Source: Nephromyces sp. MM_2019
Taxonomy: Eukaryota > Apicomplexa > Aconoidasida > Nephromycida
Assembly (NCBI GenBank): GCA_015657535.1
Contig: JADHZB010002093.1
Span: forward strand, 1 to 64,000
DNA length: 64,000 nt
Direction: 5' to 3'
The notes under the pieces were generated by a model. That model saw nothing but the letters and a program-made list of their open reading frames with translations. It made no database searches and was not told the DNA's origin. Numbering within the stretch: position 1 is the first letter of the stretch; the number at the start of each line of letters is the position of its first letter. Positions 1 to 12,138 of the stretch are shown in pieces. Position numbers and translations under genes: made by a program.

Positions 1-3000
1 GGAGGCTCGAATGCAAAGTTTCTGGGTAGCAGGATGGGGGGAGCGGGTGATTTCTCTTCCGATACCGGATGTCACATCATCGAAAGTAACTGGGCTAGGA
101 GCTGTGGTGGTAGCCCAGCTTCTTCCTCTCCATTCACCTCAGGCGTTGTAAATGCTGGGGGTGTTGGGGGGATGATGGAGTTACCAAGTTCTCACGTATC
201 AACGATGATGTCCCTTGCTTCAAATAGCAGCGTTAGAGGCAATAATATGATGAATAATGCTACTTCGACTACTAGCCCAGAGAATTCTTATATAGATAGC
301 AGTGGAACGACTAGCTCAGAGAACGACACAGGTAGGGAGGCGTTAGCTGTGGTTTGGCATTTGGAATGGAAGTTGTTTGTGATGAAGTGTTATTTTGTGT
401 GTTTGTTATTGTGTGTTTTTTTTGTCATTGCGTATTATTTGTGTGAGATCTAAATTTAGTACTTTAGAAGATGTGAGAAAGCAGTTTTCTTTTTTTTGCT
501 TGTTTTGTGTGTGGAATCTAAATATAGCGCTTAATAATTGCTACAGCGGTTGCTCAGTATATGTTAAACTGATTATTCAAAAGCTCATCCTGCTAGTATG
601 ATAAAGTAGTAAGAATAAGCCGATCGCTTCGAAGCAAAACTGAGGAGATGAAACAGTAGATTTTCGTAATTTTGACTTGAATCGTTGAATAAACCTGAAA
701 CTGTCAAATTGGCGTGAAGTGTTCTTCTGTTGGTTGGAATTTAGGCTTTTTTCAACTTGTGTTTGTCGTTTATCTTCGTCTATAATTTTATATAGATTTA
801 GTATCGTGAAAAATTAATGAATAAAAAACAGAGATTCTCTGTATATACAGGAATATTAAGTTATTGCAATTCTTTTCAGTCTGGGGAGGTTTGATGTTTT
901 TTCTGCTAAAACAGCGAAATTTGATGTTTTTTTTGTGAACTGTAGCAACTTCCATTTCTTTGGACGCTGCTATGCTTGGTTTCACCTTATAAAACCCGAC
1001 TATTGAATAGAAAATATTGCTGTTTTATATATATTTCATCTGTGTTATGTTAATATGACATTTTTGCTAAATGTTCGCTTTCTTTCGTGAATTCTGCTTC
1101 TACGCTGCCCACTCAGTCGTAATTTGGTATTCGCTTTATGTTATTACTGAGAGATTTACGGAAAAATCAAGTATAAAATTCTTGTGTGCTTGGAGCTCGC
1201 ACGCAAATTTTTAGGTGTATTTTTAATTATTTTGGTGTTCACACACACCTGCTGGAAAGTGTAGATTTTTTACTTTTTTGGTTGATTTTCGGTTGTCCTG
1301 TGTAGTATAAACATCTCTTTTTTGTAGCTTACATAAGACACTCCTTCACGTGCGAATCCTCTGTTTTTGATAGTTATCATGCATCTTCTCTATGGTAGTA
1401 TAACCCTGAAGATATTTTGCTTCTACAAGTGATTGATGCTTTTCTGGAAGTTGACAAAATTTCATCGAAAAAACGAGTTTTTTGCCTTAATTTAGCAGTG
1501 TGTTGGATGCATTTTCATCAAAAACTCAATGATATTTCCTGCTAGTTTGTTAGCATGTATTGGAACTTTATTACCTTTCAGTGGTTTTTTTCTCTCAAAG
1601 TATTTCAGTCATTTATATGCTCTCGATGACTTTCAGGCTACCCTTACTACTAGTTTCTGTTTTTTCTTCATCTTATACTCCTCATTTAGAGAGTTTTTCA
1701 ATGCTTTTCCTAACTTCTCTGTCTTCACGTAAAACAGAGATGAGCCTAGACGATGGATCTGTTCCCGAAAACCGGGTGAAATCAGAGTTGTTGTCTACTG
1801 GTAATGGACTGAGTATGCTGAATCCTTCTCAGGGAGTTGTTGAAAATAGCAAGTTATCCTCCTATCAGAATGTCAGTGTAAAGGGTATGGACTATCATCA
1901 GAGCAATCAGAGCAATCAAAAATGGCTGAAAAACTCGAAAAAAAGTCGTTCCAAGTCTGGAAGTGGAGATATGTGAGTAACTGGAGGCATTGCGTGTGCA
2001 GAATGTAGTAGTATAGCCTTTTATTCGTAGTAGGATAATGATAAAAAAGAGGATTTTCTAGGTGCTTTTCTCATTTCTACTTTTATGCTGTATAACACGT
2101 TTTTGAATTGACTTTTCTTCCTCCGTTTAGTCAGAAAATTCTAGTTCTAACGGCATCGTATCTTTCAATCTCATTGTTTCTAAACATGTTTCTTGCTTTT
2201 TAAAGGAGTTTTTTATAGTTTAATTTGCGATCATTTTTTTCGATTGAGGCTCTCTATGTCCTTAAGAGTAGAGCAATCAACCTGCGAATTTCTGTCTTTT
2301 TCTACATAGTGGTTGGTATAAGATGTAGGGATTTGGATTCAAGCAGATTCGAGCTTATTGAAGCAAAGTTGTAAGAATTGTGACATAGGTTGTTTTTTGT
2401 TGCATTTACGAGGGTTTAGGGTTTAGGGTCTCTCGTTAAGGTGTTTGGGAACTTGAAGTTTACTGTTTAGGTTTGTTAAGCTGAGTTTTTGCAGCAATCA
2501 CTACAGTAGCTTTACAGTAAGATTTGTTAACACACACACATTCACATGCACTCGCACACACACAACACACACGAGTATTTATGTGCTCGATATACGCGCA
2601 GTACTTCTCCATATCCTCTAGTTAGTAGCCTTCCAAGAAAATCAGCGCAAAGATCTTGATAGTGTTCAGGCTTTTGTATTCTTCACTAAGCTTTTACCGT
2701 TATATAAAATCACCCCGAAAGCTGACTATCCGCGAGTTTTTTTAGATATCATCGCGGTGTCCTGCATCATGTGTTGCATCTTCTTTATAAGGATGTATAT
2801 ATATATATATATTCAATTTCTCTTTCTTTTTTTATGCATATCCTGACGATATTTCCTAGGTTACTCCCCATCACCAATATCTGTCGTATTATGAAGAAGT
2901 CTCTTCCATCAAATGCAAAGGTGACGCGAGAATCTAAAGAGATGGTTCAGGATAGTGTCACCAAGTTTATACAGTTTCTTACCAGTAGAGTAAGTCAGAT

Positions 3001-3448
3001 GAGTCTGATTTTTTTTGTGGATATGGATGGCAGATTTTTTCCTTCTTTGCATTTGTTGAGAGATTTCTCATACAGAAGTTTTTGTGTATTTAAGCTGTTT
3101 TTATAAAACCAGAAATCCTGATGAAAAATTATCTTTATATGTTAGTTTGTGGAATTTAGCTCTTTTAATTTCTCGTGAATGTTTTTATCGCATCTGTTTT
3201 ATCTATGAAATCGTGGGAGTTTGATGATTTGCAGGGGGCGTTTTGTAGGTCGAGGACTGTAGAACTCCATGATTTTTCCCCAGAGGAATAGTATTAATAG
3301 TAATAGTATTGCGACTTGATTCTATTAGTGATGTGTACATTAGATTGCATGAGGTGTGCTTAAGGGAGTGTGTGAAAGGGTATGTTTTGATGAGAGCCCC
3401 ACCCATGGATGTCTAGCTCTGCTGATTCATGTCACTGATTCTAAGAGC

Positions 3449-3479
<31 letters not shown>

Positions 3480-6400
3480 TGTGTGTGGTTTTGTGTGTAT
3501 TTTTTTTTTAGTTTGTTTTTCAGTGCTTTCTGCTACCGCTCAAAACAGAGGAAAATCCATGCTCTGATACCATGCTAGCTTTCTGTGGTGGTTATGCTTC
3601 CATGTCCTAGCATATGTGAGACCTTCATTTTAAGATTCATAGAGTGCGTTTTTTTCGGCTATACCAGTCGGTAAGAATGCATGAGTTTGCGACTCCTACG
3701 TATCCTTCTTTAGGCTAGCAACAGGTGCTCCAGTGAAAAACGAAAGATAATCAATGGTGATGACATTATTTGGGCTATGAAAGAGCTAGGCTTCAACGGC
3801 TATGTCGAGCTTTATTCAAAGTTTCTACGGCGTTGGAGAGAGGTTAGTGTCGGGAAATTTACGATTGTTTATTGGCGATGTGAATTTTTTCACGTAAAAT
3901 GATGAATTTTTGTAGTGAAAGGTATAGTAAAGACTTGTAAAGAAGATTTTTTACTCAACCGAGGAAATTTTTCAAACTTTTTTCTTTTTAAATTTGCATG
4001 CCATCAAGTTATTGCTCTCGAATGATATAAAGAATCTCAAATACGAGAATTTCCTGAATTTTTAAGTAATTTTTTTTCATTTTTTAAGCCAGATTCTCAT
4101 TAAGGCAAGTTTAAAAATTTTCTGAGGAATCTGAGAGATTGAAGCAGTTCTTGCTTTGTTTTATCTTTTGATTGAAGTTTTCTGTCAGTGTGTGTTTTTT
4201 GTTGTTGCTTTCTCGTGGTGCTTGTGTGTGTATGCCTATTTGCGCTGCCATCTCTTTTGTGTGTGCGCCTATTTTTCCTGTCATCTCTTGTGTGTGTATG
4301 TCTATTTCTCCTGCCATCTCTTTTGTGTGTGTGTCGCTCTTTTTCTATGTCCTGGTTTCTATGCTGTACTTGTTATCAGCTTAAATTTGCTTTAAATCTT
4401 TGAAACCATCTATGTCTCCTTATAATGAAGCATAATCATAGATGATTAGCAATTGTTGCGTGTGATGTCTCCTACTTTTCCTAATATCTCATGCTGTTTG
4501 CGTAGACCTCGTCGACTAGTAAAGCTCCTGGAAGCTATGAATGGAACGGAGCACAAACCGTACCTCAGTCAAATCCTGCGGAAAACCTAGCATCTGGCTC
4601 AAATACTGTAATGTCAAACTCCCCTTCTCTCACCGTATCTTCGTCCGAGCAAGCTTGCGGTATACCTCCCTTTGGTGGTTTTAACTTCTCTCAGGTAATG
4701 TGTGAAAAATTGACTTTTTTTTTTAGTTTAGAAATGGACTCTCTTCAGTGATTGGCTCTGATAATCGCAAAAAATGAGAAAAGATTAGTTCTGTGTTTTG
4801 GTGAATTTATGTATAGCACTGATTTGAAGTATATTCTTGCGCATAGTTGAAGATTTTTCAGCTTGAAGCTCTGCACTGTTGATTAAAGTGTTGTTTTTAT
4901 TTGATTTTGTTAGTTTGTGTGCGTCTATTGATATCTGTTGCATATTGGCATTACTACAAAAGAGACGTTTTTTCCGTGAAGAATTCACTGTTGTCTTTTT
5001 CTTCGAACTATTGATTTTTTGGAGGTTTTTCCTTATTCGCTTGTATGTGATTTTGCCTTAAATCTTTGGGTTTTAAGCTTCATTAGATGAGATTTTAATT
5101 CTCTTCATTGAAGTCATATTTTGGTGACTTTTAAAGCGAATTTTTTCTTCAATTTTTGTTTATGCTGCGTATGTGGCTTCCATTTTGCTATGTTTAACAC
5201 GTAGGTCGGTCCTGGGCCTAGTTCACTCTTAATTTCCGCGTTTTGCTGGGAAAAATAGCTAGTTGCCAACTGATATTTATCGTCAAAATTTGTCTTACTT
5301 TCCTTTGTTTTTCCTTCTGTCTGTTTCTACCCCTGAGGTGGATCTTGCGTTCAGATTAACTTATATTATTGTGGCTGTTTCTTGTGTTTTTTGTTAGTCG
5401 AGAAGCTTTTTTTCCGTATTTTGTGTGTGTATGTGTACCCCCTTTTATTTTTGCGCACCGTATTCTGTGTCTACACCCTTTTGTGTGTGCACCCTGAAAT
5501 TTCCAATCTTTGCTAGAAGTCTTACTTTTTCTACTGCCTCCCGCTGTTTTAGTACTGTTATATTTATCCTTTGCTTTTGTCAGCGTGTTGACTTTTTTGA
5601 CTTTGTGCTAGTCATAAAAGTTTCTTTCAGCCTAAGATTGCTTGGCATGTATTACTTAACTAGGTATCTCCGTCAAATGCTTGTTTTTTTTATTAAGCTT
5701 TTCACAGCCAATAACTCGAGCATATTCCCTTCAATTCCAATACATCTTCTCCTTTCCTTTTTTTAGCAACTCCTACCTCAATCGTATTCCCTGGCAGCAG
5801 CATCTAGAGGAGCTCTGTCGCCGTCTAGTACGAATAGTTACGGGCGATATCCTAGCAGTAGTTCTGGGGGGGGGGGTCTTACGGTTCTATGTATATGCCT
5901 TGCCCAACTTCTAGTCAAGCTCAGATTCCTTCATCAACGAGGCGACTTGCGTTTTCTCCTTCAATAAGTGGATATCAACAGCAGCCTGCTAGTATCAGCT
6001 CTTTAAATGGTGTTGCAGAAGGTGTTTCAACCATGTCATCATGCACTCCGGAGCAGCTGCCTTTCAGCCCTGGGAGCAATATGAGCCCTTATTTTTTGCC
6101 TGCTCCCCAGCATGCATCTCATTCTTCCATAGATAATTCTGCCCCTGCATATTTAAGTATGGACTATGTTTTGGATGAGCGCAACCGAATGCGATTCCCG
6201 GTAAAACGTGGATCTCATACTCACGGGACACACGGTCTCTTAGTAAACGGCTCTCAGCAGCAGCTTCAGGCAAATTCTGGTAGCTCACGTATGCACTTGG
6301 AGGCGTATTCGAACAATACTCCTGGAGCCCCTATTGGAAGGATGCCCCAAATGAATGACTCAGTTCATAACGCTACTGGGGCTTTGACTTCACAGTCCGC

Positions 6401-6611
6401 GAATATGCTACACAATAACATGAGGATCTCATCAGGCTCGAAGCCTCTGATGTGTAACAAGGGTGAAGTTATGAGTGGCGTTCCCCCGGGGACTATGTTG
6501 CCACAGATGATATCGTTTGAGGATGGATCTCCTACGTTCAACTTTGTTGGAAATTCGAGAGTTGGTGGTGTTGTAAGACCTCGCCTGGATGATGGTGGGG
6601 GTACCTTGTAA
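1..6611 (+). CDS. NF-YB: NF-YB (HAP3) CCAAT-binding histone-fold subunit, 5' partial
   Basis: Six exons read 1-331 (open at the window edge), 1738-1972, 2860-2989, 3714-3842, 4506-4694 and 5767-6611. Junction phases agree at every splice. Exons 3-4 encode an almost complete histone fold starting LPITNICRIMKKSLPSNAKV and continuing through EKRKIINGDDIIWAMKELGF to FLRRWRE, which matches the NF-YB core (RIMK, INGDD.lWAM, GF). NF-YB pairs with NF-YC and binds CCAAT boxes with NF-YA in the nucleus. The flanks are Ser/Asn/Gly-rich low-complexity tails, much longer than in animal or plant NF-YB. The last exon changes frame at an 11-G run (5866-5876), so the 240-residue tail ending DDGGGTL is reached only if the run length differs by one base or two. 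Stop is TAA at 6609-6611. The fold identity is firm; the upstream start is not visible. Confidence 0.9.
332..1737 (+). other. NF-YB intron 1
   Basis: About 1.4 kb of T-rich sequence between donor GTAGGG at 332 and acceptor CAG ending at 1737. It joins ACA-G to AG-ATG, making a Glu codon across the junction. Short frames inside it are stop-rich or hydrophobic T-tract translations and I do not regard them as genes. Confidence 0.7.
2413..2431 (+). repeat. Telomere-like (TTTAGGG)n run in NF-YB intron
   Basis: Within intron 2 the sequence reads AGGGTTTAGGGTTTAGGG followed by TCTC, about two and a half TTTAGGG units. This heptamer is the telomere repeat of many apicomplexans and plants. It is too short to be a telomere and may be chance or a relic of break repair. 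Confidence 0.55.
2530..2575. repeat. CA-rich microsatellite
   Basis: Imperfect CA repeats interrupted by ATT, TG and TCG within NF-YB intron 2. A separate TA run of about nine units lies near 2794-2812 just before exon 3. Confidence 0.8.
3449..3488. repeat. GT microsatellite
   Basis: Uninterrupted GT dinucleotides followed by GGGT and more GT, in NF-YB intron 3 and followed by a T run. Sense strand is G/T-rich like the rest of the introns of this gene. Confidence 0.85.
4221..4336. repeat. Three-copy 33-36 bp intronic minisatellite
   Basis: Three imperfect tandem copies of a unit of the form GTGTGTAT..CTATTT...CTGCCATCTCTT lie in NF-YB intron 4, followed by a partial fourth copy. The opposite strand translates as a repeating eleven-residue pattern (EM.G.IGIHTQ-like), which explains an otherwise attractive minus-strand reading frame at 4111-4317. 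I treat that frame as a by-product of the repeat. Confidence 0.8.
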
Positions 6612-8539
6612 TCTTTCTTGCTGTTTGCCTGGGATATAATTGTCTTTTGAGGCAGCTTCTGATATTTTTGCAAAGAGTGGATGGTATTATAATATCCAGT
6701 TCCTAATCTGAACTAGATAATGCTATTTACCGCAACAAATAACTGTACCGATGATTTTGCTGCGACGTAGGAGTAATGCGAGCTTCGGCTTTAGAAAGGT
6801 CATTTGCGATGTTTGTAGGTTCTAGTGTTTGAAGAGCGATTTGTAGTGCTTTTTTTTCAAGGAGATCAGCTTGTATTTCCTTTGAAACGGTGATTAAAAG
6901 TATGTATACTTGGCTTGCATCGCCCTAGGAGGAATTTGCTTGTATATTTATTTTACTTTCTGATTTATTACAAGAGTTGCTGATGGTTTTACCGTCTGCC
7001 GCGAAGTGATTTCGCGCTTACAAATCTGTACTCTTTGGTACTGCGGGCGAGAAAGGGGCTGAAATTTTTTTTAGAATGTTTGCATATGTATAGCTTCTTG
7101 TTTTCTTATTCCCCCGCCAATTTAAAAAAAGGCTCAAAATACAAAAAATCGAATTGATACCAGTACACTAAGAAATGTCGCGCTGGTACTAATACTACTT
7201 GCGGAAATCTATGCTTATTTCGTCGAAAACGGCGGCTTGACAATAGAACCTGCTGGTGGCTGTCTATGATAATTTTATCTACCTGGCTGTGACATTCCCG
7301 GCCTGTAATTTCCCCAGGAAACTGTATCACTTGTAAAAGTTTTTGCGATACATCCCTTTCGTGGTCATGAGGTTCTTTTTGAGAAACTTCAGGATACATT
7401 ATACTGTTGCCACAAGGTGGGGGGCACTGCGTCTTGGCAGCAAGCTTTACTCATGGACGGATGATTTACGCGGAGAAAGTAACTTCCATGTATGCGCAAG
7501 GCACGATGCCAGTTATTACTTTGATTTCCAGAAACTTCTAAAATGCCAATATATGGCTATTCTAAATATATGCTTTATTTTCGTCGCTGAGATGTCTCCC
7601 TACATTGACATCTAAGGGTGTTCTTCGCTTAATTGGTGATATTCACTGTTGTTTGTTCCCTGGACTGGAGTGATTGTACTGTTGTATATCGCCTCTCAGA
7701 GGCTTTCTTATATATGTATCTCATACCATAAAGGAGAGATTGGTGCTGCTGAATAGGGGATTTAAGAGTCTAGGGTCGAATAATATTTGATACATTAGTT
7801 TTTTAAGTACTTTGGTAGGTGACTCAGCACGTCATCTATTCCCATAGGTGCTATTTTCACTCAAATTCTCATTTTCCTCTATGGGTTCCCGGAAGGCGCC
7901 TTTTCTCTTTTCTCGTGTACCACGCTCTCGAACACACATTTAAAAGTCCTAACCCTGCCGTATTGTTTTATCTAGTGGCGCAGTTTCTTAGATTATAATT
8001 TTATCTCGGAAACTCACTTATTGCTATATTATAGGGCTACGCCCCATGTCTTTGTGGTTTGCAAATTGACAAACCCATAGCTGGCAGTTCACTTAGAAAA
8101 TATTCAGGGATTTCAAGATCTACGCGGCGCACAGCTTCGATGCATCATTCGGAGTGCTCATTTCAACATGTTAACGGGCAGAAACGGCATGGGTATATAT
8201 CGAGAAGCGAAAACATTAAAGGCGCGAAGTTCACTGAAAGCGGAATTTTCCAAAATATAGAGGAAGTTAACCATTGCAAGCGGGAGCAAAATGATCCTGA
8301 CTTGCATTTCCATTTCTCTCTGGTTGTGTTTGCTTTATTTCTTCATATTAATGAGGCTTTGAATGTTCAATCGGTGCTAAGCAGGCCTCAATGATAGTTT
8401 ACTGCACCGGCTCTCCTTTTCGGTACTGTTCAGAAAGGTGTTAATATTGTATCTGGGGATAGAGTCCATTCTGAATATCGACTTACCAGGAGTACCTCTT
8501 TTGTTGCTTCTACGAGTGATTTTATTTCTTTGCATTTAA
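6612..8539. other. Intergenic region, no supported gene
   Basis: This follows the NF-YB stop and should hold its 3' UTR and terminator. Open frames at 7106-7399 (minus), 7343-7615 (plus) and 8059-8394 (plus) exist, but none has matching splice sites, a recognisable motif or a neighbouring exon in phase. I cannot support a gene here. Confidence 0.5.
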
Positions 8540-8790
8540 TTATTTTCGCTCGCTTTTAAGCTCAATCAGCATACGGAGAAATATCAATAACATGGGGTAG
8601 TCGGCAGAGATATCCTCGTGGTTCACATAACCGACCCAATTAATCCTTGGCAATTGCTGTGATACGTACAGTGTTTGCAATGTATAGATGTGCTCGTTGA
8701 GAAAATCTTTATGCATGACACACCCGCAATAGGAGTTATTAAATACCATTGAGCGGTAGAAGATAAAATTCGCATATGCAGTTTTGGATA
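8540..8790 (-). CDS. Probable terminal exon of an unknown minus-strand gene
   Basis: A minus-strand frame runs through FYRSMVFNNSYCGCVMHK and VSQQLPRINWVGYVNHED to a TAA stop at 8540-8542, ending in a basic LKSERK tail. Amino-acid usage looks coding, and the surrounding sequence is A-rich on the plus strand, as in other minus-strand genes here. The acceptor is not clear: candidates lie after 8790 and an in-frame stop occurs near 8852. I do not recognise the protein. It could be the last exon of a gene between 8.5 and 9.7 kb. Confidence 0.4.
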
Positions 8791-9706
8791 AGGGGCTTGG
8801 AGTAGCAAAATTAGAAGATGCAAAAAAACTACCCAGCGGAGACGTATTTTATTGATAGGCTCCGCCGAAAGCGGATGCCGCATATCAGCCGAATCTTCTT
8901 TTTGCCTCCTTTTCTTCAGCCATTAATAGCGGCAGCAATTGGTAGTTAGAAAAAGTGCGAAAAAAAAGGCAAAGCTAGCGTTTACCGTGGATTGCTTTTG
9001 GAGAGCATATTTGTTGGTATTTTCCTGGCGAAACCTAGTACAATCCTTAAAAGAGATATCCTTCTAAGCCGCCTACCAAACCGTCAAAAACAGCACATGT
9101 CCCTTGTGGTTAGTAAAACACTTGCATCACCTTATGAGCGAAAGTCAGTTTAACAATAATGCACCTTGGTATAACAGAGGCCTAATATCCCTTTCGTAAG
9201 GCCAGCAATTGTACGCTGCATCACATCAAAACGCTTCTAAAAGGCTAAATAGCGCCGCCATAAGATCACGCAATCAGTTCAAGGAAAGAAGCGCAAATTT
9301 CACGGGGGTGCAACTAACACAATTTATCGGTAGAGTTTAAGGAAGTACAATTAAACTGAATAGGCAATAGAAAGAATATTCGACGATGATACATTCGTCA
9401 TGCCTTGATGCTCTGAGAAATTCAACACAATTAAAGTCCTTCAGTGACATATTTTAACAACCCTAATAGAGCCAAATACTGCCATCAAGGAGCGCATTGA
9501 TTAACAAAAAGCTATATTTTAACATTGGTGGGTATGCTTAATAGAGCCACGTAGTTGCGACATTTCCACGCTGGCCTTGTGATGCATTTTCTGCGCCAGA
9601 CACTTCAAATCACTGCAATTTATGACGTTATACAAGAGCTTCCTATCTATAATAGGGACAGCTGTGCAAAGTCTTCATGGTGAAAGCGGCACACAGTGAA
9701 TTCTCC

Positions 9707-12138
9707 CTACTCTATAGTGTCCTCCAAAAGGGACAAAATATCCAGTTCAAGGTCTTCCCTCAGAGCACCATGAGATGTGCCCAAAGATGTAGATCTGCCC
9801 CTCGATTTTCCTACTGTGCTTTCAGGGCTTGTTCTTCTGGACTCAATCGATGGATTCTCATGTTCATCTAAAAAAATAAAATTCCATCTATAATTGGAAG
9901 TAAGTGCTTTTCACACTAGTCTCCCGTGAAAATATAATCAACCCAGAAGTTTCTCCGCCATGCGTCCACATTATCAAAGACATGCAAAACTAAAGTATGG
10001 GGGATGCGCAATAGTTTCATTAATCCATAAGGAATGTAGTTATCATATACCTACCTGGGTTGTATACTTGCAAGCTCTCCCATGCCTGGTTCCAATTAGG
10101 TTTAATTTTTGTACCAGAGATATCTCGCGGTACTCGCGCTAAATTATCCTGTCGGGAAATAAGGAAGGTGTGCAACCATTCAAGGAATCACGTAGATGAT
10201 CGTGAAACATGTTTTAACTGAGCTTAAATCCGCCAGTACAGAAGTAGAAACTTTTATTTCCAATCAGAGAACCATAGAACGGGCTCAAACCTTCATCATG
10301 TTAAAGCGTAGAGAAGACACTTATCATGCGCTACAGATGCCTACAGCAAACAAACTCATCATCATCATGTAGCAGTGGCAACTCGATGAAATCGACTTTT
10401 TTTCCCCATCAGATGAGATATTGGTGTGTAGATGCTTAGACTGCTAAATAGCGCTTTAGAGCGCCAAGTGAAAACATGAGGACAACCAAGATAGCTAGTG
10501 ACAAAAAAAGAGTATAAAGAAGAAACAAGGGGCCAGTTGCTTCCAAGAGACCAAAGTAGATTTCAGGTTCATCGCTCAGCAAGCCTTCCGATCGCACAGA
10601 ATTCAAATCTTTATAAAATGCAAGATTGTAGCGTCAACTTAGGTACTAGCCACAATAGAAACTCAAGCCTTTGATGGGTGTAACTCAAATAAAATCTCAC
10701 CTGAAGCGCTCCCTCAACTGTAGCAAATGCTGTAGGTCTTGAGATATGTTGCGCGCAATTCTAAAAGGCAGAAAACACTCCACTAACTGTCCAAGCAGAA
10801 AAATAACTACTTAAAAAAAAATCATTCCTCCAAAACAAAATAGTCCGCAAAGAATAAGATTAAGGTTTCTCAACCTTAATTTGAACAGATCAGTCACCCC
10901 GCCTAGTGGGCACAAATTAAAACAATACCATCCTCCCTGCAAAGATGAGCAACGTGGCTTCAGTTAAATACCAACATGTAGATAACTCCCAAAACTTACT
11001 GTACTACCTGCAACAGCCGTAATATCGCTTGTGTGGAGATATCAACCTCGCAGCGCTCAAAGACATCTGTAGTAATAGTAATAATAGAAGGGGGAGAAGC
11101 TCCAAAATAGGCACTAGTCAATTTACACGTACTGTATAAAGAATTTTAAGGTGATGATCTGCGTAATTCTTAGAATTAAGGACGCCAGCAATTTAAAACT
11201 ACACCTTATATATGAGAAATACCGGCCTTTTGTTTTCAATCCGTATTTTATGTGCTATTTCATCTTTCAATAATACAAAATGAGTTTAATTTTCAATCCC
11301 AATAGAATAGCATAAAACGCTAGTTAATTAAGGCATAAAAAAATCATAACCGCATCTAGGAAAACACCTCGCTTGAGGTCTTCTCCCGTATAAGCATAGA
11401 AATACATTAAACCTATACTTTTACGAGGTGAAATATTGGCACCTGCGTACTTGACCAAGTATCTTTGAATAGTTTCCTTATATATTATCACAGTATTAAG
11501 GTCTGCGTAAGACTCCTTTTAAAACATATAGTTTTTAAAGGAAATAAACATCTGTATAATGTAAATACGGCAATAACGTTTATGCTACTTGAGCGTGCTC
11601 AGGGACCTAACATACGACGATGTCAGTGAAGTAAAATTTATATCATAGGGCAACTTCATGCTGCATTAACGTGCTTATAGCCATGCTTACTCGCCTCCTA
11701 AGACACAACGTCGGTTCCCGCTCTCAAAAATTATATACTCCGCTAATATTTTTTACTTTTGATGCACTTTTTCATGAAAATTATTTTCTTTTTGTATTTT
11801 GTAGCACAAGGCTTGACTTTAAAAAATCTTTATTAGGATAATATGTATAAAAGACAGAGCCTGAAAATTGTCGAGACTAAAGTTGGTACCGCTCATCGAA
11901 GCTACAGCCAAATAGTGCATTTTGATACCGCTTTCCTACACCATAAAGACTATGTAGAAAAAAGCACATTAAAAGGATTTCAATCGCAAAAAAAACCTAA
12001 TTATACAGGGAAAAACTCCTGCTTGCATCTCATGCTGGAACAAAATAAAATTTTTCGCAAATTGGATGAGCACAGGCCACAGTATGCACATACCTCGGAG
12101 CACAGCGTCATGCGAAGAAACCAATCTTCTCAAGCTTA
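9707..12138 (-). CDS. 3' exons of a large unknown multi-exon gene
   Basis: Coding exons on the minus strand read 12094-12138, 11906-11935, 11691-11742, 11368-11515, 11008-11066, 10701-10760, 10345-10440, 10055-10148 and 9707-9867, with a TAG stop at 9707-9709. Phases agree at every junction except that between 11691 and 11515, where a boundary is missing or misplaced. Readable segments include LRGKRYQNALFGCSFDE (or an alternative donor), TVIIYKETIQRYLVKYAG, GLMYFYAYTGEDLKRDVFER, VDISTQAILRLLQNCAQHIS and a Ser-rich acidic C-terminus ending LSLLEDTIE. The middle looks helical, as in HEAT/ARM-type proteins, but I do not recognise a family. It probably continues upstream into the exons at 14-17 kb. 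Confidence 0.55.

Noticed and set aside
4111..4317. Minus-strand frame with coiled-coil-like HTQEM repeats
   Set aside because: It is the reverse reading of an intronic minisatellite in NF-YB and has no splice or start context.
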